This document shows, one piece after another, positions 8,924-16,415 of a DNA stretch of 64,000 nt. Source of the stretch: Bacillota bacterium (GTDB lineage: Bacteria; Bacillota; Bacilli; Paenibacillales; NBRC-103111); contig JAEWMH010000203.1 of the NCBI GenBank assembly GCA_023393235.1, positions 7,302 to 71,301 on the forward strand. Reading direction: 5' to 3'. A program made the translations under genes and the position numbers. Position 1 is the first letter of the stretch; each line of letters starts with the position of its first letter. The notes under the pieces are model-generated. The model did not search any database, was not told the origin of the DNA, and worked only from the letters and a program-made list of their open reading frames with translations.

Positions 8924-8952
8924 CAAAAAAGAAGGAACACCAATCGTGTTCC
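8924..8952 (-). terminator. First terminator-like hairpin after tsf
   Basis: On the minus strand GGAACAC-GATT-GGTGTTCC is followed by TTCTTTTTT, about 28 bases after the tsf stop. With the next hairpin it forms a tandem that would lower expression of pyrH, frr and the lipid genes relative to the translation factors. Confidence 0.75.
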
Positions 8953-8980
8953 GACTTTTTGCGTGCTATCCGGCACAGTC

Positions 8981-9631
8981 TTATTGCTTCACTTGCGCCA
9001 TAACTTCTTCTACGAAGTTGTCTTGCTTCTTCTCCAGACCTTCGCCCAGCTCATAACGGACAAAACGACGGATGGAGATGTTTTCGCCGATGGCGGCAAT
9101 CTTTTCTTTCAGAAGGGTGTCGATGGTCTTGTCCGGGTCCTTAATGAAGGATTGCTCCATCAGACAGAACTCTTCGTAGTACTTGTTGATGCGGCCTTCC
9201 ACCATGCGGTCAACAATCTTTTCCGGCTTGCCTTCGTTCAGGGCTTGAGCGCGGAGGATTTCCTTTTCCTTCTCCAGATCTTCGGTCGCCACTTCTTCAC
9301 GACGCACATACCGCGGGCTGGCAGCGGCGATTTGCATAGCGATGTCGCGGGCAAATTCACGGAACTGCTCGGTTTTGCCAACGAAGTCGGTTTCGCAGTT
9401 GATTTCAACGAGAACGCCGATACGGCCGCCGGCATGGATATAAGCTTCAACTACGCCCTCAGTGGCGATACGTCCGCCCTTCTTGGCGGCAGCTGCAAGG
9501 CCCTTCTCACGGAGGAGCTCAGCTGCTCTTTCGATGTTGCCTTCGGCTTCGTCCAGTGCTTTTTTGCAATCCAGCATGCCGGCGCCTGTTTTTTCACGCA
9601 ATTCTTTTACTGCGGAAGCAGAAACTGCCAT
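8981..9631 (-). CDS. tsf: Elongation factor Ts, short form
   Basis: Nucleotide-exchange factor for EF-Tu. The N-terminal UBA-like domain is clear (VKELREKTGAGMLDCKKALDEA), as is the core INCETDFVGKTEQF near 78-91. The protein has 216 residues against about 290 in B. subtilis; the second core subdomain is shortened, a form also known from Thermus and other groups, so this is a short but plausible complete EF-Ts with a normal C-terminus. It follows rpsB with an attenuator-like hairpin in between. Confidence 0.96.
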   Translation of the reverse strand: MAVSASAVKELREKTGAGMLDCKKALDEAEGNIERAAELLREKGLAAAAKKGGRIATEGVVEAYIHAGGRIGVLVEINCETDFVGKTEQFREFARDIAMQIAAASPRYVRREEVATEDLEKEKEILRAQALNEGKPEKIVDRMVEGRINKYYEEFCLMEQSFIKDPDKTIDTLLKEKIAAIGENISIRRFVRYELGEGLEKKQDNFVEEVMAQVKQ

Positions 9632-9707
9632 ATGGTTTAACCTCCTGAAGGTGATCGTTCCCGGTAGCCGGGAATCGAAAGTATGGTTGGGCTTTACACG
9701 TTTTCCC

Positions 9708-9753
9708 GAAAAAAAGGGGTGGTGATAGGTTATTACACCTTCAACCCACCCCT
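9708..9753 (-). terminator. Attenuator-like terminator between rpsB and tsf
   Basis: On the minus strand AGGGGTGG pairs with CCACCCCT across a branched loop (with an inner GGT/ACC pair) and is followed by seven T. It probably sets the rpsB to tsf ratio. Confidence 0.75.
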
Positions 9754-9782
9754 GGTATATTGCCGTTTGGTTATATCACTGC

Positions 9783-10481
9783 TTACGCAGTAGTTTGTTC
9801 GCCTTGATGGGCTTCGATTACGGCATCGGCAATCTTAGCTGTCAGCAGCTTGACTGCGCGGATAGCGTCGTCGTTGCCGGGGATGACATAGTCAATTTCG
9901 TCCGGGTCGCAGTTGGTGTCCACGATGCCAACGATCGGGATACCCAGCTTGCGCGCTTCAGCAACGGCAATGCGTTCCTTGCGGGGATCGATAACGAACA
10001 ATGCGCTCGGCAGACCCTTCATGTTCTTGATGCCGCCCAGGAATTTTTCCAGACGCTCCATTTCCTTGCGCAGGATGATAACTTCCTTCTTCGGCAGCAC
10101 GTCGAAAGTGCCGTCTTGCTCCCAACGCTCCAGCTCATGCAGGCGGTCGATCCGCTTTTGGATGGTGGAGAAGTTGGTCAGTGTACCACCCAACCAACGT
10201 TGGTTGATGTAGTACATGCCGCTGCGCTCAGCTTCTTCCTTTACGGAATCCTGAGCTTGCTTCTTGGTGCCTACGAACAGGAAAGTGCCGCCTTCTGCTG
10301 CGACAGACTTAACGAAGTTGTAAGCTTCCTCGACCTTCTTAACTGTCTTTTGCAGGTCGATAATGTAAATGCCGTTTCTTTCGGTGAAGATGTATTTATC
10401 CATTTTCGGGTTCCAACGACGGGTTTGGTGACCGAAGTGTACCCCAGCTTCCAAAAGCTGCTTCATGGAAATAACTGCCAT
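9783..10481 (-). CDS. rpsB: 30S ribosomal protein S2
   Basis: Small-subunit ribosomal protein that binds late in assembly and anchors S1-like contacts. Residues MAVISMKQLLEAGVHFGHQT at the start, the GGTLTNF segment near 104-110 and the DPRKE segment near 165 are typical. The ATG at 10481 is preceded by AGGAGGTG; an in-frame extension upstream lacks a ribosome site. Length 232. It heads the block rpsB-tsf-pyrH-frr and has its own promoter and a leader of about 120 nt. Confidence 0.97.
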   Translation of the reverse strand: MAVISMKQLLEAGVHFGHQTRRWNPKMDKYIFTERNGIYIIDLQKTVKKVEEAYNFVKSVAAEGGTFLFVGTKKQAQDSVKEEAERSGMYYINQRWLGGTLTNFSTIQKRIDRLHELERWEQDGTFDVLPKKEVIILRKEMERLEKFLGGIKNMKGLPSALFVIDPRKERIAVAEARKLGIPIVGIVDTNCDPDEIDYVIPGNDDAIRAVKLLTAKIADAVIEAHQGEQTTA

Positions 10482-10606
10482 CCTCACACACCTCCTCACA
10501 ATTTGGTTTTTAGTGTCCCTCCGCCAACTTCATCTCCACGGAAAAACTCTGCTTGAGAGCACCGTTCCCGGGATTCGCCGGCGTGTGTTTTTTAACACCG
10601 CTATTA

Positions 10607-10635
10607 AATATAGCATAACATGACAATGGATGCAA
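10607..10635 (-). promoter_or_regulatory. Predicted sigma-A promoter for rpsB
   Basis: On the minus strand TTGCAT (10630-10635), a 17-base spacer ending in TGC, and TATATT (10607-10612). Agreement with consensus is 4/6 and 5/6, with an extended -10 TG. The leader between it and the rpsB ATG contains a small GTGTT/AACAC hairpin. Confidence 0.6.
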
Positions 10636-10662
10636 CTGTCGAATAGTGGCCCCAGGATATGC

Positions 10663-10699
10663 AAAAACCCCCGGTTGCCTCCATGGGAGACAGCGGGGG
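10663..10699 (-). terminator. Terminator at the end of the flagellar/chemotaxis operon
   Basis: On the minus strand CCCCCG...CGGGGG with an inner GTCTCC/GGAGGC arm is followed by TTTTT. It lies directly after the MltG-like gene and before the rpsB promoter and marks the likely 3' end of the fla/che transcript. Confidence 0.85.
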
Positions 10700-10702
10700 A
10701 TG

Positions 10703-11218
10703 TCAGGTGGGGGGAATTGTTGTCAAACGGTTGACCACGTCCTGGATATTATGATTGACCCCGAAGCTGTACAGCCCGGAGCGGATTTTCGTATTTAATT
10801 GATTGGACCGCAGCGCCTCATCGAATGCCTGCTTGTCGCTGACCACTCCGCTGCGGAACAGATAATCGGATACCATGGACGCCGACATCCCCTCGGTGAT
10901 AAAGACGGTGATTTCCTTGGCCGGCGCCTGGACCTTGGCCGCCTCCTCCGCTCTGGCTGCCGCAACCGCCTTCGCCACCGAATCATCCAGCTCGTTTTGC
11001 TTGTAAAGCTTGACTCCCTTGTCATAAACCTGAAGATTCAAGGCATCCGCCCTTTCACGGACTTCCTGGGCGGTCAGCTGCGGGGCGGGAGAAGGGATTC
11101 CTGGCTCGGGAAGAGCCGTTGTGCCCGCCCCTTTGGCCGAAATCATCAGCTGCAGGAGCAGGGCGCCTGCGATCATACCGGTGCCCAATCCATATTGGAA
11201 AGGCTTATTTTTTCGCAT
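10703..11218 (-). CDS. MltG/YceG-like small membrane-anchored protein
   Basis: 171 residues: an N-terminal membrane anchor (about 11-28), an Ala/Glu-rich charged stretch containing LTAQEVRERADALNLQVYDKG (about 48-68), and a C-terminal module from about 102 (ITVFITEGMSASMVSDYLFRSGVVSDKQAFDEALR) ending near SGLYSF. That module resembles the LysM-like substrate-binding part of the endolytic transglycosylase MltG, but the catalytic domain of MltG is absent from this short chain. The start overlaps the preceding gene by 14 bases, so it belongs to the end of the flagellar operon. Role unknown; perhaps cell-wall binding at the flagellar site (inference). Confidence 0.75.
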   Translation of the reverse strand: MRKNKPFQYGLGTGMIAGALLLQLMISAKGAGTTALPEPGIPSPAPQLTAQEVRERADALNLQVYDKGVKLYKQNELDDSVAKAVAAARAEEAAKVQAPAKEITVFITEGMSASMVSDYLFRSGVVSDKQAFDEALRSNQLNTKIRSGLYSFGVNHNIQDVVNRLTTIPPT

Positions 11219-11774
11219 TTGCCTCCTCCTCCTGTAGGGCCAACTGGATGATCAGATTAACCTCGCCCTTGTTCAGGCCGCACTTGCGGGCGATATAATC
11301 CACCGATTTGCCGTCATCATGAAGACACAGCACTTCCTCGTAGCGACCCCGTATGCCCGCGGCAGGCTTCGGAGACTCCTCCGGTACCGGAAGAGCGGGT
11401 TCCGGTTGGGGAATGGGCTGCGCCTGGGGCGGAACGGCGCTTCTTGCAGGCGCCTGCCCCGCATTCTCCGCAGTCATCAATACAAGACGCTTCCAGTCCT
11501 GACGCTCCTGCTGGAATTCCTGCTCCAGCCGTTCCATCCGCTCCGTCATCTTGTGGAGGGATTGGTTGTGACTTTCCTTCATGTGGGCGATGGTGTCCAG
11601 AAGCTTCTTGTTATCCTCCTCCAGTTCGGCCATAAACCCTTCCATGGTTTCCTCCACCTCCTGCATGATCTGCGGGGATTCGGGCGAAGCCTGTTTTTTG
11701 GGCTTGGCGAACAAAAAGGAAAATACCAGTATGCACAAACCGATCAGAACTACATATATGTATGGCTCATTCAT
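11205..11774 (-). CDS. SwrB/DUF6115-like membrane-anchored protein
   Basis: 189 residues: an N-terminal membrane helix (VVLIGLCILVFSFLF, about 8-22), a long coiled coil (about 35-105), a Pro-rich linker (about 113-145) and a C-terminal helix-turn-helix-like end, RYEEVLCLHDDGKSVDYIARKCGLNKGEVNLIIQLA (RYEE to LIIQ at about 147-180), typical of DUF6115. In B. subtilis the gene after sigD is swrB, which has the same anchor/coiled-coil/C-terminal design and promotes flagellar type III export activation. Position and architecture make it the likely SwrB counterpart; identity was judged from pattern, not alignment. Confidence 0.75.
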   Translation of the reverse strand: MNEPYIYVVLIGLCILVFSFLFAKPKKQASPESPQIMQEVEETMEGFMAELEEDNKKLLDTIAHMKESHNQSLHKMTERMERLEQEFQQERQDWKRLVLMTAENAGQAPARSAVPPQAQPIPQPEPALPVPEESPKPAAGIRGRYEEVLCLHDDGKSVDYIARKCGLNKGEVNLIIQLALQEEEANAKK

Positions 11775-11816
11775 AAACCGTCACTTCCGCTTCTTCCGGC
11801 CGCAAGGCACGGGTTT

Positions 11817-12146
11817 TCACAGGGACACATCCACATGATGGCCCTTGTAGGGATGCTCCGCCTGGGCTGGAGTCTGGCTAGGGGAGGGGTCTGATGCTCC
11901 TGGGGAGGTCTGGGTGGCGCTGCCTTTTCTGCGTTTTTTCTCCTCTTGCCCGTTGCGGATTGCGGATTTATCCGTTTCCTTCAGCCCTTCGGCGCGCTTG
12001 CGGGCGCCTTCTGCATTCCGCTGCTGCACCTCGGCCAAGGCCATCTGGTCCACCTGGGGCTTCTGCTGGATTTCCCGTTGAAGCTGCCCGGCATCGGCGT
12101 TTTTATGTACGGCAAATGACATGTCCACTGCTTTGAGGCTCATCAT
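11817..12146 (-). CDS. Small hydrophilic protein of unknown function
   Basis: 109 residues, with no membrane segment and very rich in Gln, Lys, Ala and Ser. GGGAGGGGGAGT directly precedes an ATG pair at 12146/12143. The N-terminal half (to about 65) is probably helical; the C-terminal half (SPGASDPSPSQTPAQAEHPYKG) is disordered in appearance. It lies between the FapA-like gene and the SwrB-like gene, in the same direction and with short gaps, so it is probably cotranscribed with the flagellar operon. I do not recognise a family. Confidence 0.6.
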   Translation of the reverse strand: MMSLKAVDMSFAVHKNADAGQLQREIQQKPQVDQMALAEVQQRNAEGARKRAEGLKETDKSAIRNGQEEKKRRKGSATQTSPGASDPSPSQTPAQAEHPYKGHHVDVSL

Positions 12147-12161
12147 ACTCCCCCTCCCGCT

Positions 12162-13571
12162 TTAAAAATTAGCTGATGTTACAATATCCCCGCTTTCCAT
12201 CTTAAAGCATACATGAGAGGCAGGGTCCTTAATAAACCGGGTGAACCGCCCGATTACCACCTTGGCTCCCCCATAAATCATTGAAGTAACCATTACCACT
12301 GCCTTATCCGTATCTTCAAGAGACTTTTCAATCACCAGAATTTCATCCTTAATAACGGACATGGCCTCCACCAGCTGCTTGCGGGTATGCACCAGCTTAA
12401 TCCGCATGCTGAGGCGTTCCGGATTCAGCTGCCCGTTGGCGGCCATTTGGTCCAGCAGCACCAAGGCCTTTACTGTTTTGTCCATATTATCCATATGTTC
12501 ACGCAAGCTTTGCCGCAGCAGCACAAGCTTGTTCCGCAGCTCGGGAGCCACACCCACCTCAATGGCAGTAATGGTGGACATAGAGTTGCCCACCGTCCGG
12601 GCTACGACCTTCTCGCCTGCTTGTACGGTGCCTCCAACTATCAAACCCTTGGTCCCCTGGCAGACTACTGATCGGCCGGCACGGACATTGGAGTGCATAA
12701 TGCTTTGGGAGACGATAACATCCTCCCCCGCCTCCACAATGCCATCCTGGATGAACGAGCTTTTAATGGACTTACCGGCTTTTACGCTGCCCTTATTCTG
12801 GCCGAGGATCCCTCCGCTGATTTCAATGGATCCTTCCGCCTCCAGCTCCGCCGCTTCTACACCGCCGCTGATGCGGATGTCCCCTGCAGCCCGGACCGTA
12901 AAGCCGGGCTGCACGTTCCCGCGGATTACCACGGAGCCGATGAAGTTAATATTGCCAACATTGAAATCCACATCCCCGTTTACCTCATAGATGGGGAATA
13001 CATTGATTTTGTCACGGTCCGTTTTTACCACAACACCGTCAATAGCCGCGTAGATGCCGCTTTGCTCGGCATCGGTAATCACGTTTTTCCCCAGCTTGAA
13101 ACGCACTTCCTTGCCGGTTCGGGCAAACAACGGCTCGCCTGTTACAGCCTTGCCGTTTTTACCCTCTTCCGACGGAATGCGGCGGGCAATGATTTGGCCT
13201 TTTTGAATATTGTTAATGGATGTTACTTCTTTATAATTAACAGTCCCATCCTCACGTTCCATGGGTCTTTTTGTTTTCGTATCCAAATCGAAGACCCACT
13301 CCATATAGCCGTCCTTGCCGTCTACCGGCTCATCTCCCGAAGCCACCATTGTTTTTCTTGCAAGAAAAGGGCCGGCATCTCTGGCGATCTGCTCCAATAT
13401 TCCCTGATCAATGCCATAAACAATGTGATTATTCTTCAGAAGCTCTTCCAATTGGGACAGCTTGCACGAAAATCCCTGCTCCACGTTCGTAAAATGAACA
13501 AACGCCTTCAGCTTGTCGTTGGAAACCGTAAGGTTCACGTAATATTCCAAAGGCAGGACCTGCTCATCCAT
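12162..13571 (-). CDS. FapA/DUF342 family protein in the flagellar operon
   Basis: About 469 residues with the FapA (DUF342) plan: an alpha/beta N-terminal domain, then a beta-helix region (about 170-340) with polymer-like repeats such as GNINFIGSVVIRGNVQPGF, AAGDIRISGGVEAAELEAEGSIEISGG and AGEDVIVSQSIMHSNVRAGRSV, then a coiled-coil C-terminal stretch. The function of DUF342 proteins is poorly known; some are polysaccharide- or flagellum-related. The frame opens with a GTG at 13592 directly after the sigD stop, but AAGGTG favours the ATGs at 13574/13571. Its place right after sigD ties it to motility regulation or assembly (inference). Confidence 0.85.
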   Translation of the reverse strand: MDEQVLPLEYYVNLTVSNDKLKAFVHFTNVEQGFSCKLSQLEELLKNNHIVYGIDQGILEQIARDAGPFLARKTMVASGDEPVDGKDGYMEWVFDLDTKTKRPMEREDGTVNYKEVTSINNIQKGQIIARRIPSEEGKNGKAVTGEPLFARTGKEVRFKLGKNVITDAEQSGIYAAIDGVVVKTDRDKINVFPIYEVNGDVDFNVGNINFIGSVVIRGNVQPGFTVRAAGDIRISGGVEAAELEAEGSIEISGGILGQNKGSVKAGKSIKSSFIQDGIVEAGEDVIVSQSIMHSNVRAGRSVVCQGTKGLIVGGTVQAGEKVVARTVGNSMSTITAIEVGVAPELRNKLVLLRQSLREHMDNMDKTVKALVLLDQMAANGQLNPERLSMRIKLVHTRKQLVEAMSVIKDEILVIEKSLEDTDKAVVMVTSMIYGGAKVVIGRFTRFIKDPASHVCFKMESGDIVTSANF

Positions 13572-13592
13572 CATCGCACCTTCTTCCGACAC

Positions 13593-14387
13593 TCATGAAT
13601 TCTGCATTAATTGTTCCTTGAACCGGCTTAAGGCACCACGCAGCCGGAGAATGGCCTTGGAATGAAGCTGGGATATTCGAGAAGGTGAAAGAGACATGAC
13701 TTCAGCGATTTCGCTTAGGGATAGGTCTTCGAAGTAAAAGAGGGAAACCACTGTCCGTTCTTTTTCCGTCAGGCGTTCAATAGACTTGGCCAGCATTTCC
13801 TTGAGGAATACCTCGTTGACGGTATCCTCGGGTTTGGCAGCCCGTTCGTCAACCAGCAAGGACAAGCGGGTCTCCGCTTCCTCATCCCTAATGGGATCAT
13901 CGAAGGATCCGATGGTCGTGACGGCAATGTCTTGAAGCATCTGCTGGAATTCGGGAATGGAGATCTGAAGATGCACGCTCATTTCCTCGTCGGAAACCGA
14001 GCGCAGATATTGTTGCTCCAATTTTTGGTATGCGTCTTCCACCTTCTTGGCTTTCTCCCGCACGGAGCGGGGAACCCAATCACCCTGTCTGAGCCCGTCG
14101 ATGACGGCGCCGCGGATCCGCCAGGAGGCGTAGGTCTCAAATTGCAATCCGCGCAGGTAATCAAACTTTTCCACAGCATCAATGAGACCGAGTATGCCGT
14201 AGCTGTTCAAATCTTCCTTGGATACATTCCGCGGAAGCCCGATGGCTAACCGGTTGCTGACGAAATCCACCAGCGGCAAGAAAAGCTCAATCAATTCCTT
14301 TTTGGCTTCAACCTTGCCTTCTTCCTTCCATAAGCGCCATAGCTCCATATGGGAAATTTTGGATGTTTTATGCTCCATCAAGGTCAA
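13593..14387 (-). CDS. sigD: Flagellar/motility RNA polymerase sigma factor SigD (FliA type)
   Basis: Alternative sigma factor that transcribes late flagellar, chemotaxis and autolysin genes and is inhibited by FlgM. Region 2 (LGLIDAVEKFDYLRGLQFETYASWRIRGAVIDGLRQ) and region 4 (LTEKERTVVSLFYFEDLSLSEIAEVMSLSPSRISQLHSKAI) are complete; length 264. The start is most likely the TTG at 14387, six bases after AAGGTGG; the ATG three codons inside lies 15 bases from it. As in B. subtilis it sits near the 3' end of the fla/che operon, so its dosage depends on transcript elongation across about 28 kb. Confidence 0.95.
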   Translation of the reverse strand: MTLMEHKTSKISHMELWRLWKEEGKVEAKKELIELFLPLVDFVSNRLAIGLPRNVSKEDLNSYGILGLIDAVEKFDYLRGLQFETYASWRIRGAVIDGLRQGDWVPRSVREKAKKVEDAYQKLEQQYLRSVSDEEMSVHLQISIPEFQQMLQDIAVTTIGSFDDPIRDEEAETRLSLLVDERAAKPEDTVNEVFLKEMLAKSIERLTEKERTVVSLFYFEDLSLSEIAEVMSLSPSRISQLHSKAILRLRGALSRFKEQLMQNS

Positions 14388-14398
14388 GGTTCACCACC

Positions 14399-14812
14399 TT
14401 ATTTATCAGTCATCTGGCGTAATGCCTTTACTGCGTCCTCTGTCCGGTGCTCCCCGAAATCGGTGGATAGCTTGGGCGGATTCAGAGGCGTAAAGCCGGT
14501 GTCAGTTTCTGCCTGGGGCAAAACGGGCGAATCATCCTCCGGTGTGGCCAGGTCAATCCTCGTGCCTCTTATTTCTTCTTCCCGTTCCAGCTCACGGGTA
14601 ACGGCTTCCGCCGCCGATTCCGGAGTTTGGGCGGACTGGGCGACTAGCCCCAGCAGCCAACGGGCCAAAAATGTAATTAGAAAAAGAAAGATAAAGCTGT
14701 ACAGGCTCTGAATGAACGCCGTCTTCAAGATGTTATGCGGCATGGAGAGGGCCAAGGTGCCTGCGAAGCCGATTAATCCCGTTACAAGGTTCCATTTCAA
14801 GTTTCCGGCCAT
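14399..14812 (-). CDS. Small membrane protein between cheD and sigD, unknown function
   Basis: 137 residues from the ATG at 14812 (AAAGGAAAT upstream): two hydrophobic segments (about 8-26 and 28-55, containing FIQSLYSFIFLFLITFLARWLLGLV), then an acidic, Pro-rich cytoplasmic-looking tail (REEEIRGTRIDLATPEDDSP). It starts two bases after the cheD stop and ends 12 bases before sigD, so it belongs to the operon. B. subtilis has no gene at this place. No family recognised; a Paenibacillaceae-specific motility protein is possible (inference). Confidence 0.65.
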   Translation of the reverse strand: MAGNLKWNLVTGLIGFAGTLALSMPHNILKTAFIQSLYSFIFLFLITFLARWLLGLVAQSAQTPESAAEAVTRELEREEEIRGTRIDLATPEDDSPVLPQAETDTGFTPLNPPKLSTDFGEHRTEDAVKALRQMTDK

Positions 14813-14814
14813 GG

Positions 14815-15309
14815 CTATATTTCCTTTACTCCGTGTTGTACACTGCGGATCATCAGCTTTCCGGTGGTGCAATCAAACTCAATGGTGCGGCCGTAATTCC
14901 CGCCGGTATCCTCCGAGAGAATCGGGATCCGGTAGCGGGCCAGCATCTCCTTGCAGGAATCCACATTCCGGGGACCGATCCGCATAGTGTCGCTGTTGTT
15001 GGAGAAGGCGAACATCTGCGCGCCTCCCGCCATCTTGGCTTCCATCCGGCTGACCGCCGCTCCCAGCTTTTCCATCTTGGCAATCATGTCGGGAAGCGCC
15101 GTATCCGCATATTTGGCAATGTTGAGGTTCCCTTCCTTGGCAATATCCGAAGACGGCAGCATCACATGCGCCATACCGGCGATTTTGGTTCTGGCATCAT
15201 ACAGTGTAACGCCGACACAGGAGCCGAGACCCGTCGTCTTCAGAATGCCCGTCAGGGCGGCCACATTCAAATCTGCCATTCCAACCTTGATAATTCCGTC
15301 TTGGGTCAT
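14815..15309 (-). CDS. cheD: Chemoreceptor glutamine deamidase CheD
   Basis: Deamidates glutamine side chains of methyl-accepting chemoreceptors and binds CheC, raising CheC phosphatase activity. The catalytic Cys lies in TTGLGSCVGVTLYD (about 25-38) and the His in MAHVMLPSS (about 46-54); SNNSDTMRIGPRNVD is the conserved late segment. Length 164, normal. The ATG overlaps the cheC stop by four bases, a translational coupling that fits the known CheC-CheD partnership. Confidence 0.96.
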   Translation of the reverse strand: MTQDGIIKVGMADLNVAALTGILKTTGLGSCVGVTLYDARTKIAGMAHVMLPSSDIAKEGNLNIAKYADTALPDMIAKMEKLGAAVSRMEAKMAGGAQMFAFSNNSDTMRIGPRNVDSCKEMLARYRIPILSEDTGGNYGRTIEFDCTTGKLMIRSVQHGVKEI

Positions 15310-15926
15310 TCGTGAGGCACTCCCAACGCTGCAAAAATTCTGTCAAAGGACTCGGGATCGGGAATCAGGAAAAAATGCCCCTCTACTTCATCTTTGCCCT
15401 CCAGGAATGCCGTATCAATCAACAGTGCATGGTCCCCCATCTCCCCGTACTGCAAAAGCCCGTAGGTAAGAATTGCCCCGGCCATATCAATGGCAAGAGA
15501 AGGAACGGTCGGCTGCATGTTGAGATTGGTAAAATCCGCAAGAGAAGAAAGATATGACCCGGCCAGAATATTGCCGATTTCATTCAGTGCAGAAAGCTCC
15601 ATTTCCGAATAAAATGCATCGTTTTCCACTTCAATGCCAACGATCTTCCGCAAGAGCCGTTTGGCGGACTCCTGCGTCAGAATAAAAAACATGTTCCCCG
15701 GCGTTTCTCCGTCAATCCGCAAGAAAATAGCTACAACCACCTGTTCGACGCCGCCGACGCTTTCAGCAATTTCCTCGAAGGGCACAATCCGCACCTTGGG
15801 GACCATCATGTCCACAGGTTTGTCCAATAATTTAGCGAGGGCAGTGGCCGCGTGGCCTGCGCCGATATTTCCGACTTCCCTCAGAACATCCAGCTGCAAA
15901 TCGGCAAAAGGCCTGAAATCGCTCAC
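15306..15926 (-). CDS. cheC: CheY-P phosphatase CheC
   Basis: Dephosphorylates CheY-P and sequesters CheD in the adaptation system of Gram-positive chemotaxis. Both phosphatase motifs with the E-x2-N core are present: LREVGNIGAGHAATALAKLL (about 15-34) and SALNEIGNILAGSYLSSLADF (about 111-131). Length 206. The start is a GTG at 15926, directly after the cheW stop. It lies between cheW and cheD as in B. subtilis. Confidence 0.96.
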   Translation of the reverse strand: MSDFRPFADLQLDVLREVGNIGAGHAATALAKLLDKPVDMMVPKVRIVPFEEIAESVGGVEQVVVAIFLRIDGETPGNMFFILTQESAKRLLRKIVGIEVENDAFYSEMELSALNEIGNILAGSYLSSLADFTNLNMQPTVPSLAIDMAGAILTYGLLQYGEMGDHALLIDTAFLEGKDEVEGHFFLIPDPESFDRIFAALGVPHE

Positions 15927-16391
15927 TTACTCCGCTCCTTCCAGCTCTTCCAATTTGACAATTTCGCTCTTGTTCAGAACCTCCTGCAGGTTCAAAAGCA
16001 CCAGGAGACGGTCTCCGAGCTTGGCTACACCCTGCAAATACTTGGCTCTGACCCCACCCACAATTTCCGGCGGATCCTGGATCGCATCGCTGTCCACATC
16101 AATAACGTCATTGGCGGAGTCCACAATCAGGCCTACCTCCATATCGTTGACGGCAATGATGACAATCCGCGAATTATCGGTGTAGTCCTGCTCCGGAAGC
16201 CCAAAGCGGCCGCGGAGATCGATGACCGGAACGACGACGCCGCGGAGATTGATGACTCCTTTGACGAATGAATAGGTTTTCGGCACCCGCGTCATGGGCA
16301 TCATGCGTTCAATGGTTTTGACCTTCTCCACTTCGACGCCGTATTCCTCATCGGCCAGCGCAAACACAATAACCTTCAGTTCTGCTCCCAT
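15927..16391 (-). CDS. cheW: Chemotaxis coupling protein CheW
   Basis: Scaffold that links chemoreceptors to the CheA kinase at the polar arrays. The 154-residue protein is a single CheW-like beta-barrel domain: LKVIVFALADEEYGVEVEKVKTIERM at the N-terminus, FVKGVINLRGVVVPVIDLRGRFGL near 43-66 and GLIVDSANDVIDVD near 98-111. The ATG at 16391 follows TTAGGAGGAAGAGGC. It sits 24 bases after cheA. Confidence 0.97.
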   Translation of the reverse strand: MGAELKVIVFALADEEYGVEVEKVKTIERMMPMTRVPKTYSFVKGVINLRGVVVPVIDLRGRFGLPEQDYTDNSRIVIIAVNDMEVGLIVDSANDVIDVDSDAIQDPPEIVGGVRAKYLQGVAKLGDRLLVLLNLQEVLNKSEIVKLEELEGAE

Positions 16392-16415
16392 GCCTCTTCC
16401 TCCTAATTGTTACCC

